Source: Paludibacteraceae bacterium
GTDB taxonomy: Bacteria > Bacteroidota > Bacteroidia > Bacteroidales > Paludibacteraceae
Direction: 5' to 3'
DNA length: 64,000 bases
NCBI GenBank assembly: GCA_024401565.1
Contig: JAKSKU010000001.1
Span: forward strand, 50,253-114,252
The notes under the pieces were generated by a model, which did not search any database, had not been told where the DNA came from, and saw only the letters and a list, made by a program, of their open reading frames with translations. The translations under genes and the position numbers were made by a program. Positions 57,010 to 64,000 of the stretch are shown here, piece by piece. Positions within the stretch are counted from its first letter, which is position 1. The number at the start of each line of letters is the position of its first letter.

Positions 57010-57072
57010 TAGAGACGCACGGCCGTGATTCTCTACGTATTGTATGTCAGACGCACGTCCTCGCGTCTCTAC
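57010..57072. repeat. Two GTAGAGACGC-type palindromes
   Basis: 57010-57035: TAGAGA and TCTCTA flank an inner CACGGCCGTG palindrome, with two mismatched bases. 57048-57072: AGACGC and GCGTCT around a CGAGGACG-type centre; near-copy of 24755-24782. Both lie directly behind the GH5 copy A stop. Confidence 0.65.
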
Positions 57073-57078
57073 AAGAAT

Positions 57079-59250
57079 TTATTTAACTACCAACTTTTGA
57101 GTATTAATTCCGTCTTCTGACTTAACGACAACAGTGTAAATGCCTGTAGACAAAGCTTTACTGATAGTAGCGGAACTCTCGATCTCAGCAGAGTAAACCA
57201 CCTGACCTGCAACGTTGATTATCTCAACCTGAGCTTTACCTGCCTTAGCAAGAGTTACTGTGAATTCTCCTGAAGTTGGATTTGGCACGATGGAGAACAT
57301 GTTGGCTTCATAGCTCTCAACGTTGTCGAAATCATCGTCGCAACATGTCACTATTTCTGGGATTTCACTATGGTATGTAAACACTAAAGGTCCTACTCCA
57401 TCAGCAACTCCGTTAAAACAGATACGAAGTTCTTGAATTCCTTCCTTAATGAACGCCAAGACTAAATCAGAAGAATCGTCATAATCCAAAGCATCCACAA
57501 GGTTCCAGCAATCCCACGGTGCTGTTTCCCTTACCACACTACTATCAGCACACATCTTAGGCTTTTCAAAATGGATAGATGTATAATCCTTTTTGTTGCC
57601 AAGATCTTTCAATGAACGTATTATATTTCCACGTTCCTGGACAAGTCCAATGCCTCCCTGCTTACATTCATCAGAGACGTAGGCCTGAAGCTTATAAAGT
57701 CCAGGGTTATCAACGTTAACGGTATAGTTAATCCACTCGCCTGCTTCGACACTCATAAGATGATTATAGCCTTTATACTCGAGAGAAGTTCCTAAAAGAC
57801 TAGCTGATCCCAAATCAACACCCTCATCCGGACGGCCAGAACCAGCGACACCAAACATTTTCTTACCAGCATTCAATGATAGATAAGATTCAATGCCGTC
57901 CCAAGTTGTGCATTTTACAGAATCCTTATAGTCAGATACCCTCTCATAAGAATCACATTTACATATGGAATTGTCATCTTTTGATATAGTGTACCAAGGA
58001 TTCTTCTTGTCAAGATACTGCATCTTATAAGCCTGAGAATATGCGTCACACTCATCACCAATTGCATAATCAACTATGTTACCTTTTGCATCTTTAACAT
58101 ATGCACTGCTGTTCTCGTCATGATAAGCATAACCCTCACCTCCTATATCAAAGTAATCCCATTTCCAAGCGAAGTCTTTAGTATTTGGAATATTTTGAAC
58201 CTCGTAAGGTCCATTTTCAGGTGCGCAAAAACAAATATTTAAAGAACCATCAATTACTTTTACAGCATACTCTCCAACCTGAGGATTTGTATTTGACCCG
58301 TCGTATTTAGAAAGATTTTCTGCCTTACATTCACCCTTAAATGAAGAAGATGACTCATCACTCTTTCCCCAATTCCAAAAACACCAACTTACCAATTGTG
58401 GTGCAACATCTTTTTTCTTACAATCGGATAATAATGCATCACCATAATTTTCACACAAAGTACCTGTTCCATTAAAACTTACAGCCGACCATTCCGACAC
58501 AAATACAGGAATAAATTTCTGAGCACCACGGAAATCACCCAGCAAACTAAAATGAGAACATGCGTAATAGTGGAATGAATACAATACATTTTGTTTGTAT
58601 TTAGCATCAATAGGGTTGTTTATTGGTTCAGTAATCCTCTGACACCACTGGTCAGTACCAACAATAACCAAAGCTTCAGGCTGATTCTTTACAATCACAG
58701 ATATAACATCTTCTGCATACTTCTTGATGGCTGCCCATCCGCAAATTGGTTCATTGCATATTTCATACAACACATTGCTATATCCATTGTCAGCACAATA
58801 CTTGGATATTTCAGCAAAGAAATCTTTCGACTCATCCAAAAAATCATTTGGATTTCCAGAATAGCCACCAGTTTCAAGAATATTCCAGTCGACGACGCAA
58901 TACATTCCTTCTTCCGCAATCTCTGAAATACTTGTTTTAATCTTTGACTTCCAAGAATCAGGATCTGACAAATAAGCGCCTGACTTGTCCACACCCATTG
59001 CCAAACGGACAACATTAGCGCCATACTGATGCATCAGATTCCACTGTGCAGCACCAGTACAGCCATCCATAGCACCAAGCTGTAATTCTTGTGTGGACCA
59101 ACCCTTTAGCTGAATAGGTTCTCCATCTTTACTAGAAAGCTGATTGTCAACCAATTTAAGCTGACCCCAATCCGCATAAGCATTATATACTTCTGCGTTA
59201 ACTGCAAGTGACATTGTCACAGCAGGAACAAGTAATAAAAATTTCCTCAT
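57079..59250 (-). CDS. GH5-type endoglucanase-like enzyme with CBM6-like module and T9SS tail (copy A)
   Basis: Secreted glycoside hydrolase, likely beta-1,4-glucan or mannan active. 723 residues: signal peptide (~1-19, cleavage after VNA), GH5 catalytic domain (~25-335), CBM6-like beta-sandwich (~365-627) and a type A T9SS sorting domain (~650-723) starting FSIVPNPTSGEFTV. Catalytic residues are intact: acid/base Glu167 in CNEP and nucleophile Glu253 in VSEW, with HYY at 227-229 and Arg82. The CBM6-like module is split by ~90 residues between GEGYAYHD (371) and GRPDEGVDL (472). Last of three paralogues on this strand; a terminator follows. Exact substrate is not determined. Confidence 0.9.
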   Translation of the reverse strand: MRKFLLLVPAVTMSLAVNAEVYNAYADWGQLKLVDNQLSSKDGEPIQLKGWSTQELQLGAMDGCTGAAQWNLMHQYGANVVRLAMGVDKSGAYLSDPDSWKSKIKTSISEIAEEGMYCVVDWNILETGGYSGNPNDFLDESKDFFAEISKYCADNGYSNVLYEICNEPICGWAAIKKYAEDVISVIVKNQPEALVIVGTDQWCQRITEPINNPIDAKYKQNVLYSFHYYACSHFSLLGDFRGAQKFIPVFVSEWSAVSFNGTGTLCENYGDALLSDCKKKDVAPQLVSWCFWNWGKSDESSSSFKGECKAENLSKYDGSNTNPQVGEYAVKVIDGSLNICFCAPENGPYEVQNIPNTKDFAWKWDYFDIGGEGYAYHDENSSAYVKDAKGNIVDYAIGDECDAYSQAYKMQYLDKKNPWYTISKDDNSICKCDSYERVSDYKDSVKCTTWDGIESYLSLNAGKKMFGVAGSGRPDEGVDLGSASLLGTSLEYKGYNHLMSVEAGEWINYTVNVDNPGLYKLQAYVSDECKQGGIGLVQERGNIIRSLKDLGNKKDYTSIHFEKPKMCADSSVVRETAPWDCWNLVDALDYDDSSDLVLAFIKEGIQELRICFNGVADGVGPLVFTYHSEIPEIVTCCDDDFDNVESYEANMFSIVPNPTSGEFTVTLAKAGKAQVEIINVAGQVVYSAEIESSATISKALSTGIYTVVVKSEDGINTQKLVVK

Positions 59251-59404
59251 GTGTTAACAATTTAATTATCTTTTTCCAATCACATTCAAAGAGTAAGAGT
59301 ATTAACATTACACTTTACAAAAGTGCACTATTATTTTGGCAAAAACAATAAAAGACAAAAAAATATTAAAGAAACAATCTATACGATTACCATATTCTTA
59401 AAAC

Positions 59405-59436
59405 AAAAAAAGAGGGAGAGCAAATTGCCCTCCCTC
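59405..59436 (-). terminator. Rho-independent terminator of GH5 copy B
   Basis: GAGGGAG (59412-59418) pairs with CTCCCTC (59430-59436), followed by seven T on the minus strand. The loop resembles that of the copy A terminator, as expected for a duplicated unit. The rest of 59251-59466 is AT-rich and shows no gene. Confidence 0.8.
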
Positions 59437-59466
59437 CGGTTTTATTAGAAATCTAAATTATTCAGA

Positions 59467-61629
59467 TTACTTTACAACCAACTTCTGAGTGTTAACACCA
59501 CCGTTAGACTTAACAACTACAGAGTAAACTCCTGCAACCAAAGACTTATTGATTGTAACTGAATTCTCCATCTCCTCTGAATAAACAATCTGACCTGCGA
59601 TATTGGCGATCTCTACAATAGCCTTACCGCTCTTAGCAAGAGTCACAGTGAACTCGCCCAATGTTGGGTTAGGGGCGATTGTAAAGCCAAATACTGTTTC
59701 GTCTGATTCAGCAGACAATACGTCATCAATATTTTCTAATTCTAGCTTAGTAAATATTAGCGGTCCAACACCTCCACTTGGGGAATGGAAATAGACTTTC
59801 AGTTCTTGTACTCCTTCTTTAACAAACACAAGATGTCCAAAAGGTTCGTCATCTATATCCATCGCTGGTTTTAACTCCCAACAATCCCAAGGTGACGTTT
59901 CTCTGTCAACTGAAGCATCAGCACATTTATCGGGTCTATCAAAATGAATGGAACCATAATCTGATTTATTGGTGAAATCTGAAGTCGAACGGACTATGTT
60001 GCCTCTATCCTGATAAAATGAGATTTCGCCAGGCACATATTCACCAGAAACGTATGCTTCTATCTTATAATATCCTGGTTCTGCAACGTCAACTGTATAA
60101 TTAATCCACTCGCCTTTCTCAATGCTCATAAGATGATTGTAATCACCATTAGCAAAAGGAGTTCCTAAAAGAGAGGCTATACCTAAATCAACTCCTTCAT
60201 CTGGACGGCCACAACCATCACCAAAAACAGTCTTACCTGCATTCAATGACTTGTAAGACGCGTCACCCTCTAATGTAGTGTATTCAACTGATTTGTCATA
60301 GTCAACTACCGACATATCATAATCCCCATTACAATTACATGGACTACTATAATCGTCGACATCTCCTGATACAGTGTACCAAGGATTCTTCTTATCGAGA
60401 TACTGCATCCTATAAGCCTGAGAGTATGCGTCACACTCGTCACCAATTGCATAATCAACTATGTTGCCCTTTGCATCTTTAACATACGCGCTGCTATTCT
60501 CGTCATGATAAGCATAACCCTCACCACCTAAATCGAAACACTTCCAATTCCAACCAGAATTTGTGTTCGGAATTTTTTGAACTTCATAAGGTCCTTTTAG
60601 TGGCACGCAAGCACAAGGTATATAATTAGAAAGTTTTTTTACTGAATACTCTCCGACCTGAGGGTTTGAATTTGATCCGTCAGATTTAGAAAGATTTTCC
60701 GACTTGCATTCTCCACTAAACGAAGAAGAGGCATCGTTTCCATTTCCCCAGTTCCAGAAGCACCAGCTTACAAGTTGAGGAGCGGATTCTGTAACATCAC
60801 AATCATTAAGCAAAGCATCGCCGTTAGACTCACACATAGGGCCATCCCCGTTGAAGTTTACAGCCGACCACTCAGAAACGAATACCGGCATAGACTTCTG
60901 TGCAGCACGGAAATCTCCTAAAAAAGCATAATGGTTGCAAGCACTGTAGTGAAACGAATACAATACATTATTTTTGTACTTGGATTCAAGTGGAGAGACG
61001 AGTGGTTCAATGATTTTAAGGCTCCATGAGTCCGTGCCGACTATAATCAATGCATTAGCCTGATTTTTCAAAATGACATGAATTACATTTTCCGCATAGT
61101 ATTTTATTTTATCCCAGCCACAAGTTGCCTCACTACAAATTTCATACAATACATTGTTATATCCATTGTCAGCACAATACTTGGATATCTCTTCAAAGAA
61201 ACTTTGCGACTCTCTCAAAAAATCATTTGGATCTCCAGAATAGTCATCAGTAGCGAGAATATTCCAGTCGACAATACAATACATGCCTTCATTGGCAATT
61301 TCGGAAATGTACTCTTTTATCTTTGATTTCCAATAACGAGGATCAGACATATACGCGCCTGGCTTATCCACACCCATCGCCAAACGCACAACATTAGCAC
61401 CATATTGATGCATCAAATGCCATTGTTCAGCGCCAGTACAACCATCCATAGCACCAAGTTGAAGTTCTTGTGTGGACCAACCCTTTAGCTGAACAGGGTT
61501 TCCAGTGGCAGAAGAAAGCTGATTTCCAACCAATTTAAGCTGTCCCCATTCCTCAACATAATTCACCGTTGACGCAGTGCTAGCAAATACTGCAGAGACA
61601 ACAGACAAAAACAATAAAAGTCTCTTCAT
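59467..61629 (-). CDS. GH5-type enzyme with CBM6-like module and T9SS tail, altered acid/base motif (copy B)
   Basis: 720 residues with the same order as copy A: signal peptide (~1-20), GH5 domain (~25-335), split CBM6-like module (~365-625), T9SS type A domain (~645-720). The acid/base motif reads CSEA rather than CNEP: Glu167 stays, but the Asn before it, conserved across clan GH-A for contact with the substrate 2-hydroxyl, is Ser166, and the Pro is Ala168. Nucleophile Glu253 in VSEW is kept. Reduced or altered activity is likely. The block at ~371-422 is almost identical to copy A while neighbours differ more. It has its own promoter-like site and terminator. Confidence 0.9.
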   Translation of the reverse strand: MKRLLLFLSVVSAVFASTASTVNYVEEWGQLKLVGNQLSSATGNPVQLKGWSTQELQLGAMDGCTGAEQWHLMHQYGANVVRLAMGVDKPGAYMSDPRYWKSKIKEYISEIANEGMYCIVDWNILATDDYSGDPNDFLRESQSFFEEISKYCADNGYNNVLYEICSEATCGWDKIKYYAENVIHVILKNQANALIIVGTDSWSLKIIEPLVSPLESKYKNNVLYSFHYSACNHYAFLGDFRAAQKSMPVFVSEWSAVNFNGDGPMCESNGDALLNDCDVTESAPQLVSWCFWNWGNGNDASSSFSGECKSENLSKSDGSNSNPQVGEYSVKKLSNYIPCACVPLKGPYEVQKIPNTNSGWNWKCFDLGGEGYAYHDENSSAYVKDAKGNIVDYAIGDECDAYSQAYRMQYLDKKNPWYTVSGDVDDYSSPCNCNGDYDMSVVDYDKSVEYTTLEGDASYKSLNAGKTVFGDGCGRPDEGVDLGIASLLGTPFANGDYNHLMSIEKGEWINYTVDVAEPGYYKIEAYVSGEYVPGEISFYQDRGNIVRSTSDFTNKSDYGSIHFDRPDKCADASVDRETSPWDCWELKPAMDIDDEPFGHLVFVKEGVQELKVYFHSPSGGVGPLIFTKLELENIDDVLSAESDETVFGFTIAPNPTLGEFTVTLAKSGKAIVEIANIAGQIVYSEEMENSVTINKSLVAGVYSVVVKSNGGVNTQKLVVK

Positions 61630-61721
61630 ACTTAAACAATTAAAATTATCCTATTAATTCATCGAGGTACACGACTATATGCATTGACATATGAAATTAT
61701 TCGCATTAGCAATACCACCCA

Positions 61722-61751
61722 CAAATCTATAATTTATTTCAAACTTACAAA
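61722..61751 (-). promoter_or_regulatory. Promoter of GH5 copy B
   Basis: TTTG (61751-61748), an 18-bp spacer, and TAGATTTG (61729-61722) on the minus strand fit the Bacteroidota consensus well. It predicts a ~90-nt leader before the ATG at 61629. Confidence 0.6.
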
Positions 61752-61857
61752 AGAAAAAAGCGTTAATTTAGAAAACGAACCATTTTCAATGGTAATTATA
61801 CAAATTGTCCAAACATATTTTTTTACGCACACTCATTTCATTGCTTCCATAGCAATA

Positions 61858-61887
61858 AAACAAAACCCAGAGATTTCTCTCTGGGTT
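61858..61887 (-). terminator. Rho-independent terminator of GH5 copy C
   Basis: AACCCAGAGA (61864-61873) pairs perfectly with TCTCTGGGTT (61878-61887). The transcript loop is GAAA, and TTGTTTT follows on the minus strand. 24 bp after the stop. Confidence 0.88.
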
Positions 61888-61911
61888 ATAAAATATCAAG
61901 AAGTTTCCAAT

Positions 61912-64000
61912 TTACTTAACCACCAATTTCTTAGCAGAAATGCCATTTTCAAACTTCACAACCACAGTATAAACTCCTGCAGCCAAAGTTTTATTGATTG
62001 TTACTGAATTCTCCACTTCCGCAGAATAAACAATCTGACCAGTAGCACTAGTGATTTCAACTATAGCTTTACCTGTCTTAGCAAGAGTTACAGTGAATTC
62101 ACCAGATGTAGGGTTTGGATACACATCAAATTCTGATGAAATCACATTGTCAACAGCACTGAAATCATCATCCTCTATGTCCTTCATGTTTGTGAACACT
62201 AGAGGTCCGATTCCTGCTGAAGTACCGATGAATCTTACTCCCAACGTCTGCACGCCTGCCTCCTTAAACTCAAGCACCACCTCGTCTCTTCTTGTATCAC
62301 CCAATACCGCGTCTACAAGCGACCAGCAGTCCCAAGGTGCAACCTTTTTATCGACATCTGAATCTGCGCAATCCTCGCCTTGCATGAAATGCAACTTGTT
62401 AAAAGACAAGTCAGATAGATCATCAGCAGGACGTATGACACTTCCGTTTTTCTGATAGAATGCGATATCTCCTTCTCCCTTATAATCTGACGTCACATAA
62501 GCCTGAACCTTATAATATCCAGGCTCCGCAACATCAACTGTATAGTTGATCCACTCGCCGTCCTCTATCAAATCAACGTTAGTGTAACCCTTATTCTCCA
62601 AACCTGTTCCCTTCATCGTCGCGTAGAACAAATCGACTCCTTCGTCAGGACGGCCGGAACCTGCGACTCCACAATATGTCTTACCTCCGTTCAACGATTT
62701 GTACGTAGACTTGCCATCTGCAGTGCATCCCACTTTTGTGCCGTCGTATGATGTGATTTTGCCATCGACAACAGTATAATATGGGTTCGCGGTACTCAAA
62801 ATTCCATTTGTGTAAGCCCAAGAGTACGCGTCACTTTCATCATTGCCAACGCTATAATCCACAATTTCGCCGTCTCTATCAAACACATACGCGCTTGAGT
62901 TCTTGTCATGGTAGGCATAACCTTCTCCACCAAAATCATAGTTCTCCCAACGCAATGGTTTGTCTTTTGTGTTCGGAATGCGCTCTACCTCATAAGGGAT
63001 ACAGTTAATGCAATCCTCTTTTTGATACTCTGAAGCCATTGCCTTTACAATGTACTCACCCGCATAGCCTGGAGACTTAGACAAGTTACTCTCAGAGCAA
63101 ATACCTATGAATGTTGATGCGTATTCATCCTTTCTACCCCAGTTCCAGAAGCACCAGCTGACAAGCTGTGGAGCTCCGTTGTAATTAGTACACTCTTCAA
63201 GGAACGCGTCGCTATTTGCCTCATTTATAGGGCCATTTCCATCAGATCTTGTAGCACTCCATTCTGAAGCAATCACAGGGATAAACTTCTGCGCGTTACG
63301 GAACTCTCCCATCTTATGGTAGTCTGTTCCTGCATAGTAATGGAACGAATACAAGACGTTGCTCTTGAACTCTACAAGTGGGTTTGACACCGCGTTCATA
63401 ATATTCTGGCTCCAACTGTCTGTATCGACAATCACCATAGCGTTTGGTTGGTTCTTCAATATGACTGGGATGACCTTTCCCGCATATATCTTAACATTAT
63501 TCCATTCGCAGTCTGGCTCATTGCAGATCTCGTACAGCACATGCTTGTAATCTCTATCATTACAATACTCCGATATCTCTCCAAAGAAATCCTTGGCTTC
63601 TTCAGTGTACTTGTTAGGATCAGCATTAGGAGTAACTCCGAATCGTATCAAATGCCAGTCGACGATACAGTACATACCCTCAGCTGCAAGTTCATCGATA
63701 TAATTCTTTATTCTTTCCTTCCAATAGTCTGGATTAGACAGATAAGAATTGCTTTCGTTCACATACATCGACAGACGCACTACATTGGCTCCATACTGGT
63801 GCATCAACTTCCAGTTGTCTTCTCCAAGGCATCCCTGAACCTCTCCGTAATGAAGCGAGAATGTTGACCATCCCTTCAACTGGATTGGATCACCGGTCTC
63901 TGAGCTTAGCTGATTGCCGACAAGCTTCAACTGGCCCCACTTCGAGACATAATTTTCTGGTTTTTCTTTGACCACCACCTTTTTAGTAGAGACGGCTCCA
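61912..64000 (-). CDS. GH5-type enzyme with CBM6-like module and T9SS tail (copy C, 5' end outside window)
   Basis: At least 695 residues. The frame stays open to the window edge (GAVSTKK precedes a GTG that could be mistaken for a start at 63978), so the signal peptide lies outside. GH5 domain with acid/base Glu in CNEP and nucleophile Glu in ASEW, both intact; the N-terminal loop differs from A and B (FSLHYGEVQGC for QELQLGAMDGC). The split CBM6-like module and the T9SS type A domain (DVYPNPTSGEFTV) follow. It is the most diverged of the three, and with A and B forms a tandem array in one orientation. Each member has its own terminator. Confidence 0.88.
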   Translation of the reverse strand, partial: GAVSTKKVVVKEKPENYVSKWGQLKLVGNQLSSETGDPIQLKGWSTFSLHYGEVQGCLGEDNWKLMHQYGANVVRLSMYVNESNSYLSNPDYWKERIKNYIDELAAEGMYCIVDWHLIRFGVTPNADPNKYTEEAKDFFGEISEYCNDRDYKHVLYEICNEPDCEWNNVKIYAGKVIPVILKNQPNAMVIVDTDSWSQNIMNAVSNPLVEFKSNVLYSFHYYAGTDYHKMGEFRNAQKFIPVIASEWSATRSDGNGPINEANSDAFLEECTNYNGAPQLVSWCFWNWGRKDEYASTFIGICSESNLSKSPGYAGEYIVKAMASEYQKEDCINCIPYEVERIPNTKDKPLRWENYDFGGEGYAYHDKNSSAYVFDRDGEIVDYSVGNDESDAYSWAYTNGILSTANPYYTVVDGKITSYDGTKVGCTADGKSTYKSLNGGKTYCGVAGSGRPDEGVDLFYATMKGTGLENKGYTNVDLIEDGEWINYTVDVAEPGYYKVQAYVTSDYKGEGDIAFYQKNGSVIRPADDLSDLSFNKLHFMQGEDCADSDVDKKVAPWDCWSLVDAVLGDTRRDEVVLEFKEAGVQTLGVRFIGTSAGIGPLVFTNMKDIEDDDFSAVDNVISSEFDVYPNPTSGEFTVTLAKTGKAIVEITSATGQIVYSAEVENSVTINKTLAAGVYTVVVKFENGISAKKLVVK

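Noticed and set aside
63976-63978. GTG start for GH5 copy C
   Set aside because: The frame is open up to the window edge and the signal peptide seen in copies A and B is missing, so the true start lies outside the window.

Overview
The window comes from a Bacteroidota genome, most likely an uncultured polysaccharide-degrading member of the Bacteroidales. Several independent signals agree. Promoter-like sites match the Bacteroidota -7 box TAnnTTTG. There is a hybrid two-component sensor with a Reg_prop/Y_Y_Y periplasmic half. The cytochrome c maturation protein is a CcsB-CcsA fusion, and SecA is very long. The cellulase-like enzymes end in type IX secretion (T9SS) sorting domains. The dcw cluster includes an FtsL-like protein and is followed by a YqeY-type gene. 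I found no rRNA, tRNA, CRISPR array, prophage or complete insertion sequence.

Layout. 1-4817 (minus): a RidA-fold protein, CcsBA and a FeoA-FeoB fusion cut by the window edge. 5053-10310 (minus): DUF58, MoxR, DUF4350, DUF4129 and SpoIIM-like genes with overlapping ends, divergent from RDD and DUF805 membrane proteins (10430-11598, plus). 11819-24710 (minus): housekeeping genes, namely a phosphohexomutase, nfo, lgt, secA, a C_GCAxxG_C_C protein, a deacetylase-like lipoprotein, rimM, a MATE transporter fused to a cytidylate-kinase-like domain, and a ComM/YifB ATPase. 25063-35626 (minus): der, era, rseP, dxr, a degenerate LytM protein, a hybrid sensor and a HAD phosphatase/mutase, seven genes packed with gaps of about 1-30 bp. 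35741-39416: a small accessory region with a PH-like membrane protein, a NERD/zinc-finger protein, a PIN toxin-antitoxin pair, a broken second PIN start and a DUF234-type ATPase.

39576-56633 (minus) is a full division and cell-wall (dcw) cluster: mraZ, rsmH, ftsL-like, ftsI, murE, mraY, murD, ftsW, murG, murC, ftsQ, ftsA, two different ftsZ genes in tandem with overlapping ends, and yqeY. 57079-64000 (minus) holds three paralogous GH5 enzymes with a CBM6-like module and a T9SS tail, the third cut by the window edge.

The most unusual items are these. (1) The tandem ftsZ pair divides two tail features: the first copy has a PEPEP-rich linker and an all-Asp end, and the second keeps what looks like the conserved C-terminal peptide. 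(2) A roughly 100-bp two-hairpin intergenic element with 9-bp inverted ends is present in opposite orientations at 24.9 and 37.9 kb. (3) In the GH5 triplet, one copy carries SEA instead of NEP at the acid/base motif, and all copies carry a roughly 90-residue insertion inside the CBM6-like fold. (4) A 53-bp copy of the PIN toxin 5' end now supplies the stop codon of the neighbouring ATPase gene. (5) Several families of short palindromic repeats sit at gene ends.
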